Shown in pieces: positions 47,853 to 58,780 of a DNA stretch of 64,000 nt. The stretch covers positions 33,087,916 to 33,151,915 of the forward strand of contig OZ020612.1 in the NCBI GenBank assembly GCA_963971575.1. The letters run 5' to 3'. Below the pieces are notes generated by a model. The model did not search any database, was not told the DNA's origin, and was given only the letters and a program-made list of their open reading frames with translations. A program made the translations under genes and the position numbers. The stretch's first letter is position 1; the number at the start of each line of letters is the position of its first letter. The DNA comes from Liopterus haemorrhoidalis (lineage: Eukaryota; Arthropoda; Insecta; Coleoptera; Dytiscidae).

Positions 47853-48153
47853 TGTTAAAATGGTCTTACCTTTATGAAATATATATTAGTTAGTATCCGA
47901 GTTCGAAGGTCGGATTGTAAAATAGGATGGTAAATATATATATATTTCGCCACGTATTAAAATAATATATTCTTTTTCTTAAATAATATACTAGGTTTCG
48001 TCAATATTTAATATTCTTCAAAATTACGTTTAATCTTGTCATGGCTTTCTTTTGTTTCTAATCAATCGTTATTTTTTTTAAACAACAAAAGGCTACAACG
48101 TTTTTAATTATTATTTTTAAATATATACCAACCTACTAATAAAAGTCGGAACA
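47853..48153 (-). repeat. 3' LTR of BEL element 2 (301 bp)
   Basis: Plus-strand TGTTAAAATGGTCTTACC ... AAAGTCGGAACA. On the coding strand it begins TGTTCCGA and follows the purine tract TGGGAGGAGAA (48154-48164). Confidence 0.9.
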
Positions 48154-48289
48154 TTCTCCTCCCAGTAATTACATTACTTAGAACAAAAATTTATAAATTC
48201 AACTATACAAACAAAAATTCACTTAACAAAAAATATATAAATACAAAGTTCATAAATTAAACATAGTTCAGCATAATTTTAAGAATTAT

Positions 48290-51200
48290 TTTGACAAACA
48301 AGTTTACATAATTTGGCCACAGGTCGTCTAAACAAACAAGAGTCAGTCCTAACAGTGGTCACCCGGACAATATTATCCTTGCCAGGAAAAACTTCATGTA
48401 TTATTCCTTTTTCCAGCAATTTCTCGGACTATTTTCGTCTACAATTAAAACAATATCTCCTAACTGCAGTTCCAGTTTATTCAAATGCCATTTTTTCCTA
48501 ATATTTAGAGTCGATAAATATTCTTTCACAAATCTCTTCCAGAATGTATCTGAAATTTTTTGCACCTGTTTCCAATTTGACATGGACAGTGTTGAATCAT
48601 TAAGAGTTATCCAAGATTGAGCTATGATTTTTTTTCCAATTAGAAAATGGTTAGGTGTTAACGGTTCGTCATCCTGACAATCTAAACTGACATGTGTCAG
48701 TGGTCTGCTATTGACAATGTTTTCAATTTCGCAAAAAATAGTTTTAGAACATATTCTTTGGGATATTTTTCATTAAGAATCACAGAGATTTTTCTTCACA
48801 ATACCAACTAATCTCTCCCAAGCTCCTCCCATATGGGATGCTGTTGGGGGATTAAAGAACCATTTAATGTTGTTCATGGAACAAAATCTCGTAATGTCAT
48901 GCTGATTTAATTGGGTCATCATATTTTTAGAATGAAGAATGATTGGATTTTTTGTATAATTTTCTAATTTAGATTGGTCGAATCTTTCTTTCATTCTTAA
49001 AATCTCTTCATTGTCTATAAAACATGTTATTTTATATAAATGACAGTCTTTAGTCAATTCTAGTTTCTTCTCTAATATGCGAATTTCTTATGTTAAATTA
49101 TTTTTATATTTTCTTCTGCATTTTTTTAAGAACCTTAAAATCCATGCACAACATCTTAAAAGTCTAAACCATTTTGAAAACATAGTGTAATCTAAATTAT
49201 CCAATATTTCATTTTCATAAATTACTGCTACAAATTCTGGTTTTAACTCTACGTCTTCATTTATTTCGTTTTCTGCACCTACATCAACGTTACAAATTAT
49301 TTTATTTTTCAAAAAATTTGGACCTTCTAACCATCGATTTGTCAAAGTTCTTTTACTTGCTTCGTCTGCTATATTTTCCTTGGATGGTACATAATGCCAG
49401 TTATATACAGTCTGTTCCAAACGGTTAAGCGGAACTAGATTTTGCAATCTAGTTACTTTCATCGTTTAAATCGTGCTTTTCGGCCGTTTTGTTTAAGCTT
49501 TGTAAATCCTACTTACAATAAACATTTTTTGGTGATTTTTTTCATCATTTTAAAATGTCATTTTCTTTATATGTTAATTTTTTGTGTCATTCTTATTACA
49601 AATTTTCCAATTATTTATATTTTTGTCATTAAAATATATAAAAAAATTATTTAATTTTGACATATATACTTCGTTTCCATGGTTTCATTGTTGGAATTTT
49701 AAATTTTGACATTCCAACGTGAAAAATGAAATAACCCTAGCAAGGTCCTTTCTCGTGACAACCTAAAAGAACAAAATTCCCATTTAGTTCCGCCTAACCG
49801 TTTGGAACAGACTGTATATTTGATAATTCTTGTATTTCGCCTACTCTATTTGCAACAAACATTTTATAACGTCGCGAGTTTGATTTCAACCAATGAAGAA
49901 TTGTTTTGGAGTCAGTCCAATACACAATATTTTGTGACACAATGTGCAGTTCGTTCTTCAGGGTGTTTTCTAGTCGTGCTCCAAGTACAGCAGCTTGAAG
50001 TTCCAAGCGAGGAATTGACATGAGTTTTAACGGTGCAACTCGTGCTTTACTCATAAGTAAGGCCACGTGTACATCATTTTTAAATGTGGAACGGAGATAT
50101 GATACTGTTGCATACGCATCTTCTGAGGCGTCCATCTTCTTTTCTGTTAAAAGCAGTCTTCTAAAGGCATTTTCTGTGCTATCTGGTAAAAGCACACCAT
50201 CTTTCCACAATAATCCAACTTCGAATTTATTACCTTTTCTTGTAATAGTGTCACGCATAATTTCTTGGGATCAGATGTCGTCTTTAGAAATTAAGTCTAC
50301 ATTAAAATGTGTTCCATACGTGTCTAGTTGCCATTGTTGTTTAACAAGATGTTGTAGATTATCTAACTCGTCTATTTCTTTGTTATTTATAAAATATACA
50401 GAATTGGCAGTCGTTAATCTATCTTGACAGCAGAGATTTCCGTGAACAACCCAACCCAGAAGAGTTTTACTGAATGCTGGTCCAGTCCACGGTCCATGAA
50501 TAGTCTGTCTTGTCGTCAATAAAGGCCAGTTATCTTGTCCAATCAATATCATTGGTTTGGCATTAGTCAATTTTACATTTTTCCACGGTACGTCAGAAGG
50601 AATATTATCAAACATCTTTATTTTGTCTTCGATAATAGTCTGACTTGGTAACTGTAACCCTTTCAGAGTACGTACATGTTTTAGAGTAAATGTCCTATTA
50701 TTTTTGTCAATACCCTTTATTGTCATACTTACCAATTTTGAATCGTCTTGTTCTCTTATGTCGTCAGTCGTACATTGCATACATAGTGGTACTGTTGGTC
50801 CGTCTAAACCCAAATCTTCTGCCAAATAATTGTCAATTATGCTTATGGTCGAAGCGTCGTCTAATAAGGCATAAGTTTGAATTTCTTTACGTGGACCTTT
50901 CAATACAACAGGCAATATTTTCAAAAGAACCTGATTTTTTACAGCAGAAACATGACAGTTTGTATCTGATGTAGAATCACTTGCTTTAGTTTCATTTTTA
51001 TGTAACAGTCTGTTATGAAGTTTGTCACATTTGTCAATTTGACAAAGTTTGGAATATTTGCACGATCTTATTCCATGTTTTCCTGATAAACATGAAAAAC
51101 ATAGATGTTGATTGGTTATAAATTTCCATCGTGCATCAACATCTAATTTTTTAAACAAGTCACAATATATAATATAGTGAGACTTACGACAGTAAAGACA

Positions 51201-52367
51201 TACTTTTGACGGTTTGTCTGTAGTTGTCGAAAGGGTATAAATTTTTGGTTCCTTTTTCTCGCAGAATTTCGGTGTGATTGACTCGCAAGCGAAATCTGCT
51301 TTATATTTTAGCCATGCATGAAATGCAGTCAATTTGCAGTTATTATTAACATTTTGTAAATGTTCCTTGAATGCCATTTTATAGCTGACAGGCAGCTTGT
51401 CTAACAACTCTTGTAATAAGAGAGGATTTTTCAGGTAGTCTGGAGCGTCTAAAGATTTTATAGATGTAACTAAATTATTTAAATTATCAAAAAAGTCTAG
51501 AAGAGTCTCTAGTTTCTCTTCTTTTACTTGGTTCATATCTCTAACTTTATTATACAATAATGTTATAATATGATCTATATTGCCAAATCTTTTTTCTAAA
51601 ATTTTTATAACTTCAGGAACGTTTTGTGGAAGGATTAATAAATTTTTAGTTACCTCTAGAGCTTTGCCTTTTAAACATTTTTGTAATCTAATTTGATTTT
51701 CATGATCAGTATAACCACAAATGGCGGTTGTATAATTATACTGAGTAATAAAATGTATCCAGTCTAGAAGAGTTGCGTCAAATGATAGGAGTTCTTTCGG
51801 CATAGATTGTCGCGTAATACATTTAGACAAATCATTATTTATATTATTATGTTTATCAATATTTAAATTTCTTACTTCGTTATTTTTAAGGTATATGTCG
51901 TCATGAGGCTCCATGTTGACATCTTCGCCTAATTTCGTTAGTTCGATTTTTTCTTCTAACATTAAAATTTCTTCATGCAGTTGTCGTCTTCGCTTGGCGT
52001 ATGCCAATTTAATCTCCAATTCTTTTCGGTTTCTTATGTCGCTCTTCTGACTGATGAGTGACACTTGTGAGTTACTGTTAAGACTGACCCTGGAAGAGTT
52101 AGCGGTTAGCATACTACCTGTGTGGTCGACTCCCTGTGGCCGATACACAATTCTCGCTGCATCCATTTCGCCTGACGTGCCTGGGACAGCTATAGCAACT
52201 CCATCACCAGTTACAGCACCAATACCATCAGCAGGATTACCAACAGCACTCGTCGCAGCCAAATTTGTAGAAGTTAGCCCAATGTCGTCTGGATGTACTA
52301 CGTCAACTTGCTTTGCGGGTGTTCGTTTAATAATCTTGCGTGACATTGTAATACCTGGTCGAAACAC
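48290..52367 (-). pseudogene. BEL/Pao gag-pol lacking RT and integrase core
   Basis: The first frame (50271-52367, 698 codons) has a coiled-coil-prone N-terminus, a DUF1759-like gag (LLDWIHFITQYNYTTAICGY), cysteine-rich knuckles (CLYCRKSHYIIYC, CFSCLSGKHGIRSC) and an aspartic protease with LLDDAST. Past an in-frame TGA (50271-50273) the same frame continues as GNKFEVGLLWKDGVLLPDST. LLLTEKKMD then joins directly to ASEDAYATVSYL of the RNase H region: the whole RT is absent. A MITE then splits the RNase H region (GEIQELSN | YNWHYVPSKENIADEASK). Downstream, [14 protein letters not shown] joins [20 protein letters not shown], so the integrase zinc finger and first catalytic aspartates are lost. 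The NSRPLTHVSLD and DUF5641-like blocks end the protein near 48290. The start may be the Met at 52346 (MSRKIIKR). Confidence 0.88.
49408..49814. mobile_element. TA-flanked MITE, 407 bp, inside BEL element 2
   Basis: CAGTCTGTTCCAAACGGTTA and its inverse at the right end form inverted repeats of about 40 bp. TA flanks both sides (49406-49407 and 49815-49816). It splits the BEL RNase H coding region. Relatives lie at 55535-55643 and 55827-55992. Confidence 0.9.
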
Positions 52368-52426
52368 TAACGGTCGAATTCAGAGGATCGAGGATGTGGA
52401 CTGTATTTTCTAGGGCAGGTCAAGGT

Positions 52427-52502
52427 GGTTCGATGGACCAATGTTAAAATGGTCTTACCTTTATGAAATATATATTAGTTAGTATCCGGCTCGAAGGACC
52501 AA
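52427..52502 (-). promoter_or_regulatory. tRNA-Tyr primer site, partial LTR duplicate and second primer-like site
   Basis: On the coding strand the LTR is followed by TGGTCCTTCGAGCCGGAT (52501-52484), a perfect 18-nt tRNA-Tyr 3' copy. Next comes a 42-bp repeat of the LTR's own last bases (52483-52442), then TGGTCCATCGAACC (52440-52427), a diverged primer-like site, then the leader. The duplicated arrangement is abnormal. Confidence 0.8.
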
Positions 52503-52799
52503 TGTTAAAATGGTCTTACCTTTATTAAATATATATAAGTATCCGAGTTCGAAGGTCGGATTTTAAAATAGGATGGTAAATATATATATACTTCGCCACG
52601 TATTAAAATAATATATTCTTTTTCTTAAATAATATATTAGGTTTCGTCAATATTTTTTATTCTTCAAAATTTCATTTAATCTTGTCATGGCTTTCTTTTG
52701 TTACTAATCAATCGTTATTTTTTTTAAACAACAAAAGGCTAATACGTTTTTAATTATTATTTTTAAATATATATCAACCTACTAATAAAATTTGGAACA
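52503..52799 (-). repeat. 5' LTR of BEL element 2 (297 bp)
   Basis: Matches the 3' LTR apart from scattered changes and a 4-bp length difference. It ends at the tRNA-Tyr primer copy (52484-52501). Confidence 0.9.
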
Positions 52800-52804
52800 C
52801 TATT

Positions 52805-53277
52805 AAAAGAATTTATAAGAATTTGAGGAGTTATATTGGCCTCGATATTGTTAATATGAGTCTTGTTTACATTATTTTTCAGATAAGGGAATATAAAGTA
52901 ATCTAAAATAGTCAAGTCTGGTGATCTAGGTGGAAATTCTATTAGTAATGCTCCCTGGTATCTTGAAATAAATCAACACATCTTCTAAGTGCGTTGTAAA
53001 AATCTCCTTCAAGGAAAGCAATATCTGGAAATTGTAGCCGAAATTCCTCTAAACATGACACCGCACTGTAAATCCATTCGCCGTTCACTCGAACACCATT
53101 TCGAAAATATGATTCAATCATAATTTTTTTGTGTTTATTGTAAAAACCATTATAATTGTAGCTTAATTGAATTTTCAATAGAAACTTATGACAACAACAG
53201 TGATGGCAGTTAAAGCTTGCAGTACACATTTTTTTATTTTTCCACAGCCAACCCTTATGTAATTTCTTTTTGAACAC
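52805..53277 (-). pseudogene. mariner/Tc1-like transposase, HTH joined to C-terminus
   Basis: The N-terminal part (52942-53277) ends KIMIESYFRNGVRVNGEWIY...CVDLFQDT, a helix-turn-helix type start. Immediately downstream come EFPPRSPDLTILDYFIFPYL and NNIEANITPQILINSFNS, the region around the last catalytic aspartate and beyond. The DDE core is deleted. The gene is then cut by BEL element 2, and its last residues (ENGGHFEQLF, in a shifted frame) lie at about 47800-47830 on the other side. Confidence 0.7.
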
Positions 53278-53310
53278 ATGGTATAATGGGACTATAATTA
53301 TATATACGCA

Positions 53311-55444
53311 CTAGCTGAATATCCGTGCTTCCCTACTGTATATTAATGGACCCATTAGCGTAAAATCCTCAGTATGGGTATCCTTTGTAAGCAAAAACCT
53401 AGTCAATATCTCATCTGTCCTAAGAGATATTGAGGAATCCGTGAAAAAACTTTTTACTCCCTTTCACCACATAGGGGTCGAACTTTAAAAAATCTTTTCT
53501 TAGTGGGTTCTTACGTCATACTGAGGAATGTATTATCCTAATTTATTATTTCTAAAAAAAAAGATACTAATTTACCCTTTAGGAGTGAAATTTAAGAAAA
53601 CTGTCAAAACGATATCGTAAGATTTTAAAAAGTCATCTATATGCAGAAAGTAATGTTATAACTCAAAAGCACAGGGATACGAAGGGTTTATCCCAAATTA
53701 CATGTCTATTTGTCAAGGGACGCTCTATCGAATAAAAAATGCCAATTTACCTCGTTAGGGATGAAATTAAAAAAAAAAAAAACTGTCAAAACACTTTCTA
53801 AATAGAAACATATGTACCAAAATGAAGTGTTATAACTCAGGAAATACAAAGGTTTTTATAATTCACCCCGAATGTAGATTCACCCATTTAGGGGTTGATT
53901 AGGGCAAAACTATTTATGTTTTAAACATTTGTATTGGTAACATTTTTATGCAAAAACCAAGTCAATATCTTATTGAGCCTAAGAGATATTGAGGCATCCC
54001 TAAAACATATTTCACCCCATTTTACCCCTTAGGGATTGAGTTTACAAAAATATCTTCTTATTGCTTCCGTCATAGAGGGAATTAAGTTCCGAATTTAATG
54101 CCCTAATGTCCATTGGATGTATTATCGAATAAAAAATACCAGTTTATCCCTTTAGGGATGAAACTTAAAAAAACTGTCGAAATACTTGTTTTTGAAAAGG
54201 TTTTGAAAACGATGTTTTGAAAAAGACATGTATAAGCCAAAAATAAATGTTATAACTCAACAAACATAGGAAAAACTACTAGTTCTATAATTCATCTCTT
54301 TAGGGGTTGATTAAGACAAAATGAAATAAGTTTTTCGGTATTTGTATCGGTAATCTCTGTAAGCAAAAAGCAAGTCAATATCGTATTGGTCCTAAGAAAT
54401 ATTAAGCAATCCTTGATATCACATGGCACCCTTTTTCACCCTTTAGGGCTGAAATTTAAAAAAACCGTCATAACAATTTCGAGATATTTTAAAAAGACAC
54501 CTACTTATGTGCCAAAAAGTAATGTTACAACTAAACGAACACAGGAAATACGATGGGATGTATAATTCACCCCGATTGTAGAATCACCCCTTTAGGGGTT
54601 GATTAGGATAAAATCCTGAAATAGGTTTCTCGAAATTTGCGATATCTTATCGGTCCTAAGAGATATTAAGGAATCCTTGAAATCACATTTCACCCCTTCG
54701 CACTCTTCAGGAGTGAAATTTTAAAAAATTGTCAAAACTATTTAGATATATTTCAAAAAGACACCTATGTGCCTAAAAGGAGTGTTACGTTTCAACAAAC
54801 ACAGGAAATACGACGGGATGTATAATTCACCCCGATTGTAGAATCACCCCTTTAGGGGTTGATTAGAACAAAATTCTGAAATAAGTTTTTTGGTGTTTGT
54901 ATGGGTAATCTTTGTGAGCAAAAAGCAAGTCGATATCTTATTGGTCCTAAGAGATATTAAGGAATCCTTGAAATCACATGTCACCCCTTTCCACCCTTTT
55001 GGGGTTAAATTTAAAAAAACTGTCCAAACCATTTCGAGATATTTTAAAAAGACACCTATGTGCCAAAAAGAAACGTATAACTGAACAAACACAGGAAATA
55101 TGACGGGATGTATAATCCACCCCGATTGTAGATTCACACCTTTAGGGGTTGATCAGGACAAAATCCTGAAACAAGTTTTTCGGCATTTGTATGGGTAATC
55201 ATGTTAAGCAAAAACTAAGTAGATATCCCATCGACCCTAAGAGATATTAAGGAATCCATGAAATCACATTTCACCCCTTTTCACCCCTGACGAGTTGAAT
55301 TTTGAAAAATCCCTTTCCCGTGAGTGCCTTCGTCATGAAGGGAATATGGTCTTCAAATTTTAAGTTTCTACGCCCAGGAGTTCGTGTTGGGCGGTTAGTC
55401 AATCAGTCAGTCAGTCGATCAGGACATTGTCTTTTATATATATA
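53311..55444 (-). mobile_element. Helitron, non-autonomous, both ends defined (2,134 bp)
   Basis: On the minus strand it begins TCTATATATATAAAAG at 55444 and ends GATATTCAGCTAG at 53311, between host A and T, which is the Helitron rule. No Rep/helicase gene is present. The body consists of about six to seven diverged units of 250-300 bp (53390-55320) carrying CACCCCTTTAGGGGTTGATT, TATTGGTCCTAAGAGATATT and GTCAAAACAATTTCGAGAT. The terminal hairpin is weak. Confidence 0.85.
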
Positions 55445-55534
55445 GATATAGAAAATATAAATATAGTCTATGCCTAATGTATAAGCGTAAATAAACGAAA
55501 TTTTTACTTTTTAAATTGTTACGAGCTCATTTTT

Positions 55535-55643
55535 TAACGATTGAATGCGTATTTTGTTTAATAAAATGATCAAAAGCCTCATTCAGTCTGTAAAAGTTAC
55601 TAGAGTTCAAAATCTAATTCCGCTTAAACCAAGGAAATAGACT
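55535..55643 (-). repeat. fragment of the 49408-type MITE, inverted
   Basis: AGTTACTAGAG...AATCTAATTCCGCTTAAACC is the inverse of the MITE's left end, truncated at both sides. Confidence 0.6.
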
Positions 55644-55826
55644 TTATGTCATAAATGTAAAATTAAATTTGACAACATATACTTAGTAACAATTTGTAAT
55701 TTGCCACATTTCGTAAGTAATTCTAATATTGTCAACTTGATGGTACAAATACAAAAGAATGCGATGGCTACTGATATCTTTTTATTTAGTGAATGGAGTG
55801 GTATAGCTTGTTTTTTTTTTTTTTTG

Positions 55827-55992
55827 TTTAGGCGGAGCTAGATTTTCAATTCTAGTAACTATTACTGATTAAGTGAGGCTTTTGATCATTTTGTTTAGGA
55901 AAAGCCCACTTCAAACCATAAAAAATGAGACCATGACAACTTACAAAAATGAAAATACCAGTTAGTTCCGCCTAAACGTTTGGAATAGCCTA
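55827..55992 (+). repeat. second copy of the 49408-type MITE
   Basis: TTTAGGCGGAGCTAGATTTT ... TAGTTCCGCCTAAACGTTTGG follows the MITE's structure in short form. Bases 55827-55893 pair with 55562-55628 as a fold-back. Confidence 0.65.
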
Positions 55993-56010
55993 TATTTTTA
56001 TTCAGTATTT

Positions 56011-56161
56011 TTTTTTTTTTAATTTAATGGCCTTTGCTGCTGTGGCAATTAGCCAGGACAATTTTTATTTGAGAAAATTTCCATGCCTGAACGGGATTCG
56101 AACCCGACACCTTCGCAACGCAGAGCACATGTGTTACCACTACGCTACGCCGGTCGGCAAT
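56011..56161 (-). repeat. tRNA-derived SINE with A-tail and 11-bp target duplication
   Basis: On the minus strand a tRNA-like head (GGCGTAGCGTAGTGGTAAC A box; TCGGGTTCGAATCCCG B box) is followed by a unique body (GGCATGGAAATTTTCTC ... AAAGGCCATTAAATT) and an A10 tail (56020-56011). The duplication attcagtattt flanks it (56000-56010 and 56162-56172). LINE enzymes mobilise such elements. Confidence 0.85.
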
Positions 56162-57407
56162 ATTCAGTATTTTAAAAATATCAGAAAAATATTTAAAATA
56201 TATAACAAAACATAATGTTAAATAGTTACAGTTACAAAAAAGAAATAATAATTTTGATACAGTATTTTTTTATTATTAATTTATTATTGGCCATCGGCAT
56301 AAGACGCCATATTAGCCAGCTTCAATATACATTTACAGAACATAAATAATAATTATAAATTTTATAACAAGGATATATATATAATACATAACAAATAAAT
56401 TATAAATTATAAGATTATATTTGAAATTTTCATGAATTTTGAAATATGTTTATAAGTTCTTTTATCGTTTAATATGTCGAATAATTTGGTTGGGGGTTTT
56501 TTTAAAATTGGTAATAAATTTTGTAAAAATGTTAATCTGTGACGTGCGTATGTCGGGCATTGAAAAAATATGTGGTCCAGGCTACCAGTCGATGTATTAT
56601 CACAGCTGCAAAAAGGCGATGAAAGTACACCAATTCTATGGAGATGAGCTGGATGACCAGCATGTCCAGATCTCAATCTGCATATGGTTGTAATGAGATT
56701 GCGTTCTGCTGCAATTTTGTAGAACCAAGGTTTTTTTAATGGTGTCTTTTCAATGGCTGCGTATTGTCTTCCTTTATAAACACATGAAGCGGTCCATTCT
56801 TTTACCCACTCTGAATTTATATTACTGTTTATAGTATTATAAAAATCCCGACGGGAAATTTTTACATTAAATGTCACTTGATTAATTGGTGAAATTGCCG
56901 CTTTTTTTGCTAAATAATCAGCCTTATCGTTCCCTAAAGATATTCCCTGATGAGATTTGATCCACAGAAATATAAAAGACAAACCATTAGTCTGAGCTAC
57001 ATATATAATTTGTGCAATATGTTGTATATCAAAGTCTCTTGAATGAAGGTGGTTATTTGCTATAGTTTGAAGAGCGCTTTGGCAGTCGCTTATAATTACC
57101 CAATTTTTCGAAATTTTACTGCTTATACAGTATTTTAAAGCTTCTTTAATAGCGTATAATTCGGCCGAATAACTTGAAAATTGAGATGGTAGTGGGAATA
57201 TTTTGTTTATTTTCGTAACTGGACAATAGAAGGCGGCTCCAGAAACGTTTACGTTTCTGTCTTTAGATCCGTCGGTATACATAGTGATATAATTGGAGAA
57301 CTGTGTTTCTAAAATTTCACTAAATATAATTTTATTTAAAGCAGGATTGTCTACGTAGTTAGGAAATATGATTTTTTGTTTTTTAAGTTCCCAGCAAACA
57401 TTTTTAT

Positions 57408-57700
57408 CCGGACCAGTACTGGTAAAGCACATACTCGCCGGCATTGAAAGTAATGGGCCAGTGCTGGCATTTCGTACTGGGCCAGTACCCCGGTGTCCCG
57501 TGGCCCTTAGCTGGTCCATTGATGTATCAGTTGCTGGCCCAGCAACGGTAAAGTGCATTGAAAGTAATGGGCCAGTGCTGGCATTTCGCACTGGGCCAGT
57601 GCTGGCATTTCGCATTGGTCCAGTGCTGGCATTTTGCACTGGGCCAGTACCCCGGTGTCCCCGTGGCCGTTAGCTGGCCCAGCAACGGTAAAGTGCAAAA
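57408..57700. repeat. minisatellite of 18-24-bp units on GGGCCAGTGCTGGCATTTCG
   Basis: Units with GGGCCAGTGCTGGC, alternating with CCAGTACCCCGGTGTCCC-type units, repeat eight or more times. The unit core is self-complementary. Open frames in this region are by-products of the repeat. Confidence 0.85.
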
Positions 57701-57841
57701 TAATCGCATTAGTTGCAAGATTTATTTCTGACAGACTAGTGCTTATATTATACCCACTCTCTAGTGTTTCAAATGTAATATATGTGTACTTACCCAGTAT
57801 TAAAATAAATTAATGGTTAGGTGCAAAATAAATACTCATTT

Positions 57842-58006
57842 GGCCATTTTCACCATCGTTGAATAAATTTATTTAACAAGTAAAGTTGACAATATCGCAT
57901 CGGTTTTAAACTATTAATGAAGAAATTAACATTGCTGTCAATAGAATGATGCGATATTGTTAACTTAAGTTGTTAAATAAATTTATTCAACGATGGTAAA
58001 ACTAGC
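57842..58006. repeat. 165-bp near-palindrome inside the unclassified element
   Basis: Arms 57848-57901 and 57948-58000 (ACCATCGTTGAATAAATTTA ... GACAATATCGCATC) match at roughly 50 of 53 positions, with a 46-bp loop. It looks like a small fold-back MITE or a cruciform-forming segment. Confidence 0.85.
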
Positions 58007-58009
58007 CGA

Positions 58010-58780
58010 TTGTAAATTGAATTAACAGTTATAATTTATTGATTTATTTATAAATATTAAATAAATATAATTTCAGGAATAACAGGAATTAGTTTCTTTA
58101 ATTTATTAATTTAATGAAGAATTTTAAGAAAATGGTTTTCTGCCATTTCGGTCAAACCAATTTCATCCTAAAGATAAGGGGTGACTAATAATTTTCGCCA
58201 ATATTCGTCTTGTATTATCTACCACATCTTTTCCCCCTGACTTGAAGAGTGCCAACCTAAAGAAATCATACTTGTTAAAATAAATTCAATAAACAAATTT
58301 TATAAGCATTAATGCTATAAGCTGTTCACTTTTGTAAGAACAAACTAGATCTGGTTATTTTGGTGATTTTTATAGTGTATTACTGACTTTTAGAAACTTG
58401 GTTATATTGTAAAAAAAGCTTTACAGTTTTGGATTAAGTTTGTATTATTTTAGGTTAGTATTATATTTACAAAATATTTAAGATGTCACTATTCAAAATG
58501 AAATATGACAAATTATATTTTTTAAATGACATATTTATAATCTTGTATCAGATTTATTAATAATTGAAAATTTTATTACATGAAAAAACTATGATTGAAC
58601 TAAACTAAAAATTAAACAATTTAATATGAAATAGTTTGTGTAAACTACGTCCTTAAATCTAACAAAACACACACAAATCACAATAAAAAACTGTATAATG
58701 GTCACAATCAATAACTATTCAAATACACATCTTTAAAAACTATTCACCAACACGTCCGAACTTATACTAACAGAATATCA
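58010..58780. other. AT-rich interior of the unclassified element
   Basis: No coding sequence is seen; only AT-rich DNA. Confidence 0.4.

Larger units (their letters stand above)
47853..52799 (-). mobile_element. BEL/Pao LTR retrotransposon 2, non-autonomous derivative
   Basis: LTRs at 47853-48153 and 52503-52799 match closely, and the 5-bp duplication ctatt is perfect (47848-47852 and 52800-52804). Gag and protease are intact, but RT and the integrase core are deleted. It inserted into the mariner-like element 44779-53281 and was later hit by a MITE (49408-49814). Confidence 0.93.
44779..53281 (-). mobile_element. mariner/Tc1-like deletion derivative hosting hAT and BEL insertions
   Basis: The left end CCATGAGTTCAATAAGAAAT and right end inverse (ATTTCTTTTTGAACACATGG) are flanked by TA (44777-44778 and 53282-53283). 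Both match the MITE at 34303-34518. Once the nested hAT (44952-47661) and BEL (47853-52799) are set aside, the element is about 0.8 kb and contains a transposase with its middle deleted (52805-53277, tail at 47770-47852). Confidence 0.8.

Noticed and set aside
57368..57718. Overlapping frames on both strands rich in GPVRNASTGP-type repeats
   Set aside because: They are the minisatellite read in several frames, with no start context or conserved domain.
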